Positions 1 to 17,478 of a stretch of DNA of 64,000 nt are shown here, piece by piece. The stretch spans positions 9,948,991-10,012,990 of the forward strand of contig CM072905.1 of assembly GCA_037013685.1 (NCBI GenBank), written 5' to 3'. The notes beneath the pieces were generated by a model that had not been told where the DNA came from, searched no databases, and worked only from the letters and a program-made list of their open reading frames with translations. The translations under genes and the position numbers were made by a program. The stretch is from Acridotheres tristis (lineage: Eukaryota > Chordata > Aves > Passeriformes > Sturnidae). The first letter of the stretch is position 1. Every line of letters starts with the position of its first letter.

Positions 1-5494
<5,494 letters not shown>

Positions 5495-6375
5495 CTGAAA
5501 GACAGACCCTGCTGGGCTGGTCCCCTGTGTGGTGCTTAGGGCAGAGTGGAGCTGAACATTCACCCCCAGCTGGCTGCTCCAAGCTCAGCCCTCCCAACTC
5601 TCAGGTGTTTGTGGTGAGATCTTGAGGGAGTTGTTTGCTTTTCCAAGCTGGAAGGTACAAAGGCAGTGAAGAAGAGCTACCACCCTTCATGGCCCCAAGG
5701 AGGGGGAGGGCTCCCCAGGAAAGTGGTCAGATCTGAAGGATTCATGTAGCCCTTAGAAAAAGTGAAGCCCTGAAGATTATTTTTCTTCTGGTTTTTAATT
5801 TATGACTTCCCCCACTCCCTATTAACATGGAACCTGTCCTAGTCCTCTGATGATCAACCACAGTGGGCAGGAATGGAAACGTGCTGTGCCTCGTTTCCTC
5901 CTCATGGAGGAGGAAAAACAGGAACCTGCCCATGGTGAGCACAGGACAAAAGCCAGCTCATGCCAGCCTGGGCAAGCTGTTAGTTTTCATGCCTCAAATC
6001 CTCACCTTAACAATCAGACAACAGAAAGCAGGAAGGAACCAGCTGACATCTCGTATCTCTGAAAGAGAAAGAGTCAAAGGTCAGACTTCAGCTGAGCTGC
6101 AGCTTCTTCAAAGGCCCAATACCTCTCCTGGCAAGTAACTTTGCCTTTTGAGGGCCAGCAGAGTTCACCAGAGACCACTCCTTCCCTGCCAAGAAATGGC
6201 CCAGTGGGGACTCAAGAGCAGAATTCCCACCACAGTGCTACAGCCTTGTGATGCTCCAAGCATGGGGAACAGCACCTGTGGTAGGAGCCTTGTGTCCCTC
6301 TGCAGGTCAGTCACAGCATGGCCATGAGCATGGCCAGGACATCAGGAGCCACCAACAAGGGCTTTCTCCCTGACA

Positions 6376-6428
6376 GCTTTTATGGGCTCAGCTTAGTTCC
6401 CCTGGTTCAGCCCCTTCCCTATATTTGG
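6376..6428 (-). promoter_or_regulatory. Candidate muscle-type promoter elements for MYH (weak)
   Basis: On the minus strand a CArG/MEF2-like CCAAATATAGG (6428-6418) is followed about 40 bp downstream by CATAAAA (around 6384-6378), roughly 0.9 kb before the start codon. The CArG box has one extra A/T, so it is imperfect. The order and spacing resemble muscle promoters, but no transcription start is visible. Other AT-rich sites upstream could equally serve. Confidence 0.22.
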
Positions 6429-7954
6429 AAGGAAGGGATCTACACTCCTGCCTGCTCGCCAATTCATGTTCATTTTTTGCCATATACAGTGTGTAAAGAA
6501 AGGACCTGCTCTTCTCTCCCAATTTTAGTAACTCTGGGATCTAGCTGTGGTTCATAGACTTTTCTTTGGTGGAAATTTCCTTTACTGGGAACATGCTCTC
6601 CTGCCAGCTATGACCACAGCCAGCACTTCACTCTCACCAGCATGTCAAACAAATGATAACACAGAAGGGACCAGCCTCACTGCTCCTGCTCACAGATTGC
6701 CTGGGCAGAGCTGCACAGTGCTGAAGGCACCCAAACCAGCTCTGTATGGGGTGGAGAGCAAGGCCACAGGAAGGAAAAAGAGAATGAGGATTCATGTAGG
6801 ATCACTTATGCTTATGGCAATTCTTGTGGCTTACACCACTGCAAGGGTCAGGGAGGACAGGATGAGAGGCCATGACTGAAAAATGCTGTGACAAACATGG
6901 CATATTAGAGAAAGATTTAATCTAATCAGAAAGAACAACACCCACATCTGGCCAGGAGTGTACATGTCAAATCATGAATACACTACACAAGTTTAGTTTC
7001 AAATACAACTTTGGCTGCCTATGATGTTCATTGCCCTTGCTGCCAAAAGGAGCTGCAGAAGTCCCATTACACCATGCTAAGGAGGTTCTCAGATGTGTGA
7101 CTGCAATTCCCTCATGAGAAGGATACTGGGAAAGTGGGCTTTAAATGGAGGTCTCCTAGTCCCAAACACGCTGTTGGGTTGGAACAGAGCAGTCAGGCAA
7201 TGGCTGGCAGGGCAGCAGCTGGCAGACCAGTGGAAGCCTTCATGCACAGCTGGAGTGAGCTCCTGGTGCAGGAGAGGAAGGGTCTCCTCCATCCCGAGCC
7301 ATTCTGGCTGCTCTGGTCCTCTGTCACTGTTCAGCAACCCCTGTTTGCTCTCGGCACTGCATGGAGGCTCACCCAAGGCTGCAGGACCAGCCTTCCCTCA
7401 GCAGAATGGAGCCAACAAGACTTGTGTGAAGCCAGGAGCCCCCTCCACCCTCCCCAAACAGCTCCTGCCACCTCCCACAGCACCACTCTGAGCTGGAGCA
7501 CCCTGGGACACCTGCAGCTGCTGCTACAGCACAGGGGATGTCACCCTGTCTTTTGGACAGTGGCTGACCCTGTTTGTGTTGGCCCAACGAGAGCTGAGCC
7601 TGTGGGCTTGCAGCAGATTCTCTGTCACTAGTGTTTTGCAAAACATGTTTCATGTTGCCCTTAATTTCATTTAAGGTCACTAAAAATGGACAGCACAGCC
7701 ACATATCTCATGAACCATAAATTCCTAGAATCCCCCTAAGCCCGGAGGATGAGGGAAAAGCTTATTTTAGCATGCATCCCTTGTGATCAGCCCTTTGAAC
7801 TCAGCACAGTGGATATGCTGATAGCAAAAAGCTGAGGCACACCAGACCAGTGAGCAATCTGGGGCATTGTCCTGACACCAAATTGCCACTGTAATTCAGA
7901 AAGGACATTTCCTGCTCCCAGGCCTGCTCAAGGCAAGAGGGTTGGACCTCACCC

Positions 7955-8565
7955 ACACAATCACTGGGGTTAGAAAAGACCTCCAAGACCAAGTCCACTT
8001 TTGACCGATGCCCACCTTGTCCCCAGCCTAGAGCACTGAGTGTCCCTAAACCAGGACACACGTCCAGTCCTTCTCTGGACGCCCCCCAGGGATGGGCACT
8101 CCAAACCTCCCTGGGCAGCCTGTTCCAGTGCCTGACCACCCTTTCAGTGAAGAAATTCCTGCTGCTGTCCACCCTGAGCCTGCCCTGGCCCAGCCTGAGG
8201 CCGTTCCCTCTCCTCCTGTCCCTCTTCCCTGGAGCACAGCCCGACCCCCCGGCTGTCCCCTCCTGTCAGGGACTTGTGCAGAGCCACAAGTTCCCCCTGA
8301 GGCTCCTTTTCTCCAGGCTGAGCCCCTTCCCAGCTCCCTCAGCTGCTCCTGGTGCCTCAGACTCTTCTCCAGCTCCATCTCCTCCTCTGGACACACTCCA
8401 GCTGCTCAATGTCTTTCTTGTCATGAGAGGCCCAGAACTGGACAGAGCACTCAGGGCGCCTCAGCAGTGCCAGCACAGGGGGATGATCACTCTCCTGGAC
8501 CTGCTGGCCACACCCTGGCTGGTACAGACCCAGCTGTCCTTGGCCTTCTTGGCCTCACTGCTGTA
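7955..8565 (-). mobile_element. CR1 LINE fragment (3' part), minus orientation
   Basis: The plus strand carries the typical antisense CR1 3' sequence: tcactggggttagaaaagac, then the ctgggcagcctgttccagtg block, then the region antisense to the reverse-transcriptase C-terminal end. The open frames here (for example 8092-8616) are only the transposon's residual coding sequence. The copy is fairly well preserved but 5' truncated. Confidence 0.9.
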
Positions 8566-10939
8566 AAAGTCCCCACCCCCAGCTGTGGAAGCAGAACAAA
8601 GAGAACCCTCAGGTAGTGAGAGCCACTGTCCCAGTTTTCCCTTGCTGGTTCAGGCGCCCAGGTGAGAGAAGAGTACAGGAAAACAAGTGGCACTGAGCAA
8701 TGACCCATGGCAGCTGCAGGTGCATCTGTTGCTTTGTGCTGCCAGCATCACTGCAGACACAGAGCTGTCCTGAGGTGAAGGTCACGAGGGTGCTGTCACC
8801 ATGAGCCACATTGCCTTGCAAGGCTCTCTCATCCCATCCCGGTGCTGCCAGGGAGCTTTCATTGCTGCCCTTCATTCAGAAAAGGGCACATTCATAGCTC
8901 AATATACCCCTGCAAATTAAAGGTGGATTTACTGGTTGGTGTCTATCTATTTTTGCACAAAGAACTTTGGGAGAACAAGGAGGTTTTGTAAGCTGCAGCT
9001 GAGTAAGTTCCCTGGCACGTTGAAGGAACCTGCTTTATTAAACTAGTAATACACAGCTTAAAACATGGAATGAGCTGGCTCTTGCACTGAGACAGGTGCA
9101 ATCATTCCTGCCCAGGTCTCCCCAGCACAAATCTTCACACTCCCAGCAACATGTACAACTGATGTAGAGCTGCTAGAAGTCATGGGCTAGACACTCCACC
9201 ACCAGCATAACTTCCTTTAAAAAACATCAGTTTCCAATTGAACCAAACCAAATTTTAAAATTCTCTTCCAGGAGGCAAATAGTCAGCTTTAGTCAGTAAA
9301 AATGAGGGGCTTGTCAGTTCATGTCTGAAGTAAGGACTGTGGCCATTCCCCCTGCAGCCACAGAGCAGCACATCTGCTTCACTGAGTATAGACTCACTGC
9401 CCCAAGGCTGGGGAGCTCCTGAGCAGCCCCAGCACACACTGTGCTGGAGCCACAGCTCCTGGAAGCTCCAGCCGAGTACACTGCTTCAGCAGCAGGGGCT
9501 GCAAAGCCTTGGTTGCAACCTCAGTGCATTGGATCCAGCTGTTCCCAGCTCTGTCTCCTCAGCAGTCTGTGCATTGCTAGTTCTACCTGACTGAAAACAC
9601 ATCCTGTTTGCAGAGAGGTGGTGAAGACTCCAACTCAATTCTCAGCCTCCAGCTCCATCCTGCAGTGCACTGAAGACTACATGAGAGCCTTCATTCATCC
9701 CACATCCTGACTGTGGCTGATGGGAGCACATCTTTGGAATGCAGGGTTGGTGCTGGGACCATATAAGTCTGATGAGTGAGAAAAGGCTCAGAAAATGTAG
9801 CTATCTTCACAGGCACTGGAGAAGGGGAGAAAGAGAAACAGCATCTCCATCCACACATGACCTTGACCCAAGCTGGGGATGAGGAAGACTTGCTTTCTTC
9901 CTCAGGCTGTGAACAAGGATGAAGTAGCTCTGGGTGCTACAGACCTCCTGAGAGTCCTTCTTACCTGAGTCTTTCCATGACCTGGACTGAAAATGCAACA
10001 CAGGCCTTTTGCAGTTGTTTAATGTCACAGTCTCTGCAGCTCTTCAGGCCTGATTCTTCCCATGCTGGTGCTGAGAACACTCCTAAAACAGCCAAGCTTC
10101 ACCCCTGTGGCTTAAGTATCACTCATTAACTGAGCTCCTCCATGGGCTATGCAGGCAGCACATGAGGAATGTGTTGCCTTCCTTGGGTAGACAAATGGAG
10201 CCGATCCTCATTCCTCAGACATCTTGTCACTGGTCCCCAGACTGGGATGGCAGCAGCTCCTCAGCTGGGGTTATGGATGTCAGACCCTCAAAGGAGATGC
10301 TGTTTTCCACTGGTATTTTCCAGGACAAGCAGGCCAAGGCTGGGTGTGCTGTGGGCACACACAGCAAAGCTCTCTGGACTGGCCCCTGCCAGGACTGTGC
10401 TCTGTCCTCCCGCTGTCTGTGGGGTACCCAGGGGGCCCTGCTGGCCTTGGGGAACACAGGTTCACCTTGCACAGCACCAGACTCCAACAAATCTGGTTCC
10501 CAAACAAAACCTGTCACCTGGAAAAGTTTCCAGAGAGGAGACCCAGCCTGGGCAGCCTGGCCCAGCTCGGCCCCACGCCAGCACGCAGCACAGCCCCAAG
10601 AGAGGAGCCCTGTCACAAACCTTCCCTGCAGAGTTGAGCTCCCTCCCTGTGGGCTGGGCACTGCACTTGGGGATACAGGGAATTTGAGTACAACGAGTAC
10701 AGAGTGAATTTGCTTCATTTCTAATACTGGACTGGAAAAATATTGAATATCCACTGACAAAGCATCTCCAAGCACCTCCAGCACATCCCCTTCCCCTCCT
10801 TGATCAGCTCTCCTCCTCCCAGTGAGCACTTAGCACAACCCTTGGGCCTCCTAAACATGCAGGGAACACATCTGTGCTCCCTGCTGTCACTGAATGGGGC
10901 AGGGAAATCCTAACAGTTACCTAAACAGCATTTCTGGGT

Positions 10940-11040
10940 TTTTAATAAACAAACAAAACTCCAAATAAAGAAAAAAAACAAATGCCAAAGAACAACAAAA
11001 CCCCACAACCAAACACAACAACAAAAATAAAACTCCTCAG
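10940..11040. repeat. A-rich low-complexity tract
   Basis: It is built of irregular aaac/aaaac units on the plus strand. It has no unit structure good enough to call a microsatellite. Confidence 0.75.
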
Positions 11041-12215
11041 TTCCAAAGAAAGTCTCCCTCCTGGAAAAGCCAAGGGAAAAGCGAAGGGCATGGTCAAACT
11101 GGGAGGCTGAAAAAAGCACGACATCCACTGCTCCCACTGCCATGAGGCAAGGGACATGTCCTATCTGAAATCTTCCTGGGCCTTTGCCACACTCCCCCAT
11201 CTGCCACAAGCTTCCTGGGTCAGCTGGTTCTGCTTTTCAAGGCACAGAAAAACAAGGGAAAGGACACGACAGTGCTGCCAAAACATTTGGGAGAAGACAG
11301 GAATCCTGTATTTGTCTCTGTAGTACGAGTCAGCTGCAAAAGAGCTTTAGAGAAATCAGTGTAACAGGTGACTCTTCCCAAGCTGCAGCTCATGTGCTGA
11401 CTTTGCAAAGCCTCGGGACAGAGCTTTGCCTTGTCCAAATTCTCCTTTAACTTGGCTCAGCTCTAAGACCAATTCTTTCTTCTGAGCAGGTGCTTTAACT
11501 GATTTATTTTCACTTACCATTGCTTCAACAATCATGATTTTCCAGACTGTCCTCTATGCAGAAAAGGTATTTGGCCCTAACACACTGCTGCAATATTTAA
11601 AATACAGGCCTGGTGTGACAGCAGAGACCTTGAGAAGCGCAGACAAAGGCTGCTGTGCAGAGCACAGCCACAGGATAGTAAGAGATGGGGCAGAGCTGGG
11701 TCCTGAGGACTCCACAAACACAAATAAATCACAAGGGACCAAATAAATACAGACCTGAAGATGGAAGTCATGGAAGAGAGCAAGTAACCAATATATGTAA
11801 AAATGCATGGGAGATTGTCACTGCTCTGAAGTAGGTGACGTTTACTGTTTTTTGCAATTTTGGAAAGACACGGATTTTCCACAGGCTTTGCACCTTCCCT
11901 TGAACGGGAATGCTCTCTTCCAACCCCCACACTCAGGAGAACACCAGTGCTATCTGCAGCAATACCTGTGCTCAGTCTAAGACTCTGGAACTCACACCAA
12001 GAACTGTTCTGGTTTGTCTCCTGTGGGCCATTCTCTGAGGTTCAGCTTAAAAAGGAACATTCAGCCCCTGATGGGAATGACTAGAAATAAGTACTGCTTT
12101 CTAAAAAGAAGGAAAGCAGAGCAAGAATACGAAGTTTGACCAGCATACAAAGTTGTGATGATATTCTAGTCAAACCTAAGGAAATAAAAATATATACTAC
12201 CTATACAAATCAATC

Positions 12216-12221
12216 TTTATT
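12216..12221 (-). terminator. SCO1: Candidate SCO1 poly(A) signal
   Basis: AATAAA on the minus strand, about 815 nt after the SCO1 stop codon and the first canonical signal I see downstream of it. Another AATAAA lies near 11497-11503. Which one is used cannot be decided from sequence. Confidence 0.4.
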
Positions 12222-13033
12222 TTCAAATGCTGCATTGCATAAAATGTATCTAATTACCAGCTCTCTGCATGGACACAGCCCCCCTCCACCCTCCCCACTT
12301 CCCCGCTCAGCACAGCACAAGCAGAGCAACTACACACACAATCATTTGCACCAGAACAAAAACCTATTTGCAACCCAATTCTCTTTTCCTTACAAGTGAA
12401 CAGTGTTCACCTGGAAAAATCACCAGAAAAATACATTTCATTTCTGCATTCAGATGAAATGATGAGGCTTGCTACAGGGCTGGTCCCATGCGTGGAAGCT
12501 GCCAGTGCTTTCAGTGCTCTTCACCTTCTTAACCTGGATAAAGAAGCACTCTTAAGGCTCCCCAGCTTCTAATAGTGCAACTGCCTCTCCCAGAAGGCAA
12601 AACAATGCAGAGAAACAGAGGGCAGAGCTCCTCTGAGAACGCCATGGCCCCATGGCTTTGCATCAAGTAATCCTCCTGCAGTGACTGCTGTCCTTGGTGA
12701 TGTCTTTCCAGACCAGCAATTTTTTTTACCAGCAATATACATGTTCTTCCCAAGCCACAAATGCTTTCCATCCTTTGCTCCCAACAACGTTTCAGAGAAG
12801 TCCCAAATTTCATTCTGTACCCAAGATCTTGTTGGAAATTATATCCATGGGGAAGGCTCTGTAGAGATTTTTTGGTCATGGGAATTGCAGAAACATGGAT
12901 GCCTTTCTTATTTGGAAGAAAGGAGACCTGCTTGACAGGATGTTACATTAGTGTGCTTCTGCTTTAACTCCAAAGTCCAATCACAGCCAAACCCACAGGT
13001 GACATTCAGAGCAACCTTTGAAGACCTTCTGAT

Positions 13034-13162
13034 TTAGGATCTGTATTTTCTCATGTGTGCAGCAACAGAAGCCGAAATCTCAGCACTCTTCTTATTCTGG
13101 CCATAGTAGTCCACAAAGTCACCATCAGGGCCCACGAGGTACATAATTATTGTGTGATCCAC
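13034..13162 (-). CDS. SCO1: SCO1 exon 6 (terminal coding exon)
   Basis: It encodes [20 protein letters not shown] through MRKYRS and the stop TAA at 13036-13034. His229 is the third copper ligand. The acceptor is at 13164-13163. Only about 70 bp of intron separates it from the minisatellite. Confidence 0.97.
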   Translation of the reverse strand: MDHTIIMYLVGPDGDFVDYYGQNKKSAEISASVAAHMRKYRS

Positions 13163-16100
13163 CTGCAAGAGAGCACAGCGTGGCTTGGTAGGAGAGACCA
13201 TAAAATCACAGCACACCAGCTCAGAAGGGAGATGAGGGATCGGGACAGGCAATGGGATACAGGGACACGGGGGATCAGGATCGGGATAGGCAGTGGGATA
13301 CAGGGACATGCAGGATCGGGATCGGGACAGGCAATGGGATACAGGGACATGGGGGATCAGGATCGGGATCGGGACAGGCAATGGGATACAGGGACATGGG
13401 GGATCAGGATCGGGATCGGGACAGGCAGTGGGATACAGGGACATGCAGGATCGGGATCGGGACAGGCAATGGGATACAGGGACACGGGGGATCAGGATCG
13501 GGATCGGGACAGGCAGTGGGATACAGGGACATGCAGGATCGGGATCGGGATCGGGACAGGCAGTGGGATACAGGGACATGCAGGATCGGGATCGGGACAG
13601 GCAATGGGATACAGGGACATGCAGGATCAGGATCGGGACAGGCAATGGGATACAGGGACATGCAGGATCGGGATCGGGACAGGCAGTGGGATACAGGGGC
13701 ATGGGGGATCGGGATCGGGATCGGGACAGGCAGTGGGATACAGGGACATGCAGGATCGGGATCGGGATCGGGACAGGCAGTGGGATACAGGGACATGCAG
13801 GATCGGGATCGGGATCGGGACAGGCAGTGGGATACAGGGGCATGGGGGATCGGGATCGGGACAGGCAGTGGGATACAGGGACACGGGGGATCAGGATCGG
13901 GACAGACAGTGGGATACAGGGACATGCAGGATCGGGATCGGGACAGACAGTGGGATACAGGGACATGCAGGATCGGGATCGGGACAGGCAGTGGGATACA
14001 GGGACACGGGGGATCAGGATCGGGACAGGCAGTGGGATACAGGGACACGGGGGATCAGGATCGGGATCGGGACAGGCAGTGGGATACAGGGACACGGGGG
14101 ATCAGGATCGGGAGAGGCAATGGGATACAGGGACACGGGGGATCAGGATCGGGAGAGGCAGTGGGATACAGGGACACGGGGGATCAGGATCGGGAGAGGC
14201 AATGGGATACAGGGACACGGGGGATCAGGATCGGGATCGGGAGAGGCAATGGGCTACAGGGACATGCAGGATCGGGATGACGACAGGCAGTGGGATACAG
14301 GGACATGCAGGATCGGGATCACGACAGGCAGTGGGATACAGGGACATGCAGGATCGGGATGACGACAGGCAGTGGGATACAGGGACATGCAGGATCGGGA
14401 TGACGACAGGCAGTGGGATACAGGGACATGCAGGATCGGGATGACGACAGGCAATGGGCTACAGGGACATGCAGGATCGGGATGACGACAGGCAGTGGGA
14501 TACAGGGACATGCGGGACAGGGGCGCTCCCTGCCGGCGCACTGACGCAGCCTCACCCATGCACATCCCAGATATTCTAATTGGATTTATATCAAAATTAA
14601 TTCCATTGTAAATCTATTTAAGCACCTAACCGTGACATCTTTCTCAGATGTCTCAGAAAGACACAGAGTTCTGTTGCTGGAAGCATGATTGCTCAGGACT
14701 GAACCACAGCCGTGCTCTGAGTTCAGCTGCATTAGAAGTGAGAAATCGCAGTGACTTTGGAGCTCATAGGCCAGTCAAATGTAACAGATCAGAAAGAAAT
14801 TCTACTATTGCCAAGCTTGCTAGTTCCTGTGCTACTCTGCATTTCTGGGATTGTTTAGAACATACTTTGGTAAGGTTCTGACCTTGTAGGAGGGCATTGT
14901 GGTTCTGACAGCTTAACATATCGCTGCACACGGGGCTTCAGTAAAAATCCAATAGCTGGTTTTAAAATGTACATGCTGCTCTTATCCAGAGTCTTTCAGT
15001 GAACAAAGGCTCCTTTTACTTACTATGTAATCGTTGTCCTCATCCTTGGGCCCTTCACTGTAGTACACACGGTATGCTTTAGCCACTTGGTCAATCTGTG
15101 CCTTGCTACCAGTCAATCCCACCAGCTTCGGAGAAAATTCTGGAGAGAAAGCAGACATTTACACATTTAAGTGAAAAGAATCCCTTCAAGAGACTCCTTT
15201 TCAGTGCTCTGTACTACATGCTATGAGACATGGAGGAAGAAAGCAGGAATACCTTTAACATATCTGGCAATGGCTTCTTGGCTGTCCCTCTCAGGATCGA
15301 TGGTGATGAAAAGTGGGGTCAGATTAGGCAAAGATGGAATTCGATCTGTGACATTAACAATTATTATTTATTTTAGAAAATCAGGTATCATCTCTCATCT
15401 TCCTTAAAACAAGCTCACAGGCATGTAACATCAATCCAAGCCCGCCCCTAGTGACTAAAAAAAGACCATTTTGTGCAGCTTTGTGTAATTTGTGAAGGAA
15501 GCAAATGCCATGAGATGTAATGCTCTGTGTCTGTGCTGGGAGCTTCCAGCCCCCCAGCCAGAGGCCCTGCCCTGCTCAGCAGGGATGACAGACTGGCTCT
15601 GCTGCAGAAGATGCTGTGGTGTGATGCATGTTTTAGAACACTGGCTGACACAGGGAAGGCACGCTGGCTTGGTGGAGCAGGAGAAAACGTGAAAACACAA
15701 TCCAGGCTCTTTCCTTCATGTTCCAGCCAAAGCCTTCACTTTGGTCTGATTTCCCCTATGCTGGGGTACTATTAACCCTGCTCAGTAATTCTTCAGGGCC
15801 TGCAGGCTAAGAAAACACAGCCAACACAGAGCCTTCCTCCTCCCTCCATTCCACAGCACAGCCACTCTGCTTCAGGAGAGACTCTCACAGAGATGAACAA
15901 AACAGAAGGAAAAATATCCTAACATACCTCACAGTCACTTCTTGGCAAAAATACAATGCAATGTATTTCCTGTAACCTGCCACCACTGCTGTGGAAAGAT
16001 CAATGCTGTCATGTCAGACCCTAGTGACCCTAGGGATTGATTTATGTACCCCTTAGCAATTAATTCAATTACTGAATAATAGCCAGCAGCATTAAAAAAA

Positions 16101-17433
16101 AAAAATTACCAGTTTTTACCACTTGTGGTATTTTATCAGAATAAACCTGACCCTTTCAAAAGCCCTGTTTACAGACCCCTACACCAACTGAATTCCCATA
16201 CCAATTTCATCTACCACTGCAACCATTTTCTCCAGTTCATCAGGACAGATGTCAGGGCAGTGAGTGAAGCCAAAGTAGATCAGCACCCACTGGCCAATGT
16301 AGTCCTTGCTGGTCCTGGGCTGTCCCTCATGGCTGATGAGTGAGAAGGGCCCTCCCAGCAGCGGCTTCCCAATGCCTCGGTTTCGTTCCTTCTCCAGCTC
16401 TACAAAACACAAGTGGGAATTAAACACACCCATGTCACAATGCACAGTGCTTCCCGGGGAGCAGCGAGTCAGACCCTGCTCAGGGGCACGTCAAGATCCC
16501 CCAACGCCTGTCACACAGAAACCCAACGTGCACATGCCTTCTAGAAAGGACAAAAATCAAATATATCACTACATCCCCTTGAAATATATTATCTTTCATT
16601 GTTACCCACCTGCATTTTTGCTTAAAAAGGGAAAAATAAAGACAGATATCTGGCCTACAGTGAAACCAGCATGCGTTGAAAAGTGAACATACCCTAAAAG
16701 CTGCAATACCTCTCTTTTCAACAGTAAATGCATGAAAAGGAAACGTGCGGGCAGCTCCTGCAGAGAGGGCAAAGCTCCCGGGCGGCAGGGCAGGAACCCA
16801 GCGAGGGCCCAGCGCCCAGCTCCGTGTCTGCGCTGCACAGGCGGGCACAGCGTGCGGCCAAACACAACTGCTCCAACCCAGGAACTTTAAAACGCTCAAC
16901 CTCGAATTGCTTTTCATTTTTGAAAACTTTCTGCGGCACACGAAGCTGCGACACAGTGACGGTGTCTAAGCAGGTAAAATATATCTGAATGCAAAACCCT
17001 ACATCATTTGAACACGAAAAACGCTTCGTCCGAACACGAAACGCGACACCCCCGGCGCTCCTCTCGCACCCCGCACTCACCCTCCTCCTTGTGCCGCTTC
17101 ATCACCTTCATGCCGGCCAGCAGCCCTCCTCCCAGCACCACGGTGGCCGCCAGCGACTTCCACGACACGAGCTGCGGGGACATGGGGTTTGTTTGGTGAC
17201 CGCTCAGGGCACGGCCCGGCCCGCCGCCCGCGCTCCCTCCGTCCCTCACTCACCCGCCTCTGGGCGCCCGCCCGCGGCCCGCGGCCCGGCGGCAGCTGCG
17301 ACAACAAGCGGCTGCGGGGCACGGGCAGCAGCGCCCAGCCCCGCACGGCCGGGCCCGGCAGCGGCCACAGCCCCGCACGGGCCCGCAGCGCGCCCGCCCG
17401 GAGCCGCCACAGCCCCGCCGCCGCCCCCGCCAT
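13034..17433 (-). CDS. SCO1: SCO1, mitochondrial copper chaperone for cytochrome c oxidase assembly
   Basis: The gene is complete, 268 residues in six exons: 17433-17254, 17171-17081, 16399-16202, 15345-15253, 15139-15024 and 13162-13034. SCO1 is an inner-membrane protein that delivers copper to the Cu(A) site of COX2. The Arg/Leu-rich N-terminus of exon 1 looks like a mitochondrial targeting sequence. Exon 2 gives one hydrophobic anchor (about residues 66-81). The thioredoxin-like domain holds the copper ligands: the CPDIC motif (Cys138, Cys142 in FTHCPDICP) and the distal His229 in VDHTIIMYL. All splice sites are GT-AG and the frame closes. It is shorter than human (301) mainly in exon 1. 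It is divergent from ADPRM, with 45 bp between start codons. Its last intron carries a large minisatellite. Confidence 0.97.
13236..14519. repeat. Minisatellite, about 30 copies of a 41/47-bp G-rich unit
   Basis: The array lies inside the last SCO1 intron. The core unit contains gggatacagggaca followed by a hexamer track (gggatc)n and acaggca. Counting the tacaggg landmark gives 30 units in 1.28 kb, about 43 bp each. Units are 41 bp, with +6 bp versions from one extra gggatc. Two unit types alternate (gggacacgggggatcagg and gggacatgcaggatcggg). The right end has local variants: ggagaggca in units 21-24 and gatgacgacaggca in units 25-30. The plus strand is rich in GGG tracts. Long stop-free frames in all phases are a by-product of the repeat. 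Confidence 0.97.
14520..15023. other. SCO1 intron 5 remainder
   Basis: Unique AT-rich intron sequence between the minisatellite and exon 5. Nothing recognised. Confidence 0.5.
15024..15139 (-). CDS. SCO1: SCO1 exon 5
   Basis: It encodes [38 protein letters not shown]. Acceptor at 15141-15140; donor GTAAGT starts at 15023. Confidence 0.97.
15253..15345 (-). CDS. SCO1: SCO1 exon 4
   Basis: It encodes [20 protein letters not shown], then [10 protein letters not shown], the conserved strand-turn after the copper site. Acceptor at 15347-15346; donor GTATTC starts at 15252. Confidence 0.96.
15346..16201. other. SCO1 intron 3
   Basis: Unique sequence with a short A-run at about 16095. No repeat family or RNA gene recognised. 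The next intron (16400-17080) is likewise featureless until it enters the CpG island near 16750. Confidence 0.5.
16202..16399 (-). CDS. SCO1: SCO1 exon 3 (CPDIC copper site)
   Basis: It encodes [18 protein letters not shown], the [20 protein letters not shown] core and DELEKM. Both copper-binding cysteines are present. Acceptor at 16401-16400; donor GTATGG starts at 16201. Confidence 0.97.
17081..17171 (-). CDS. SCO1: SCO1 exon 2 (membrane anchor)
   Basis: It encodes [20 protein letters not shown] and a basic/acidic tail, [10 protein letters not shown]. Intron 1 is only 82 bp. The donor GTGAGT starts at 17080. Confidence 0.96.
17254..17433 (-). CDS. SCO1: SCO1 exon 1 (start codon, targeting peptide)
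   Basis: The ATG at 17433-17431 sits in CAACATGGCGGG, matching YY1/TISU-type start contexts. It encodes 60 residues rich in Arg, Leu, Ala and Gly without acidic residues, as expected of a mitochondrial presequence. The donor GTGAGT starts at 17253. Confidence 0.93.
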
Positions 17434-17478
17434 GTTGGCGCTGGCCGCACCGCCCCTTCCGGCCCGCCCGAGGCCGCC

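Larger units (their letters stand above)
5495..12215. other. MYH 5' flank / SCO1 3' flank
   Basis: This 6.7 kb lies between the first coding myosin exon and the likely SCO1 3' end. It should hold the noncoding 5' exons and promoter of the myosin gene, which I cannot place securely. The supported content is one CR1 fragment (7955-8565) and an A-rich tract (10940-11040). The remainder, including 5500-7950, 8570-10930 and 11050-12215, looks like unique noncoding sequence. Confidence 0.5.

Noticed and set aside
8092..8616. 174-codon plus frame
   Set aside because: It is the antisense of a CR1 LINE 3' region.
10162..10829. Overlapping long open frames on both strands (up to 200 codons)
   Set aside because: No frame has recognisable domains or splice logic with a neighbour, and several frames are open at once, which points to base composition rather than coding.
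13252..14444. Plus-strand frames of 342-435 codons with [14 protein letters not shown] repeats
   Set aside because: They are translations of the minisatellite; every frame is stop-free because of the unit sequence.
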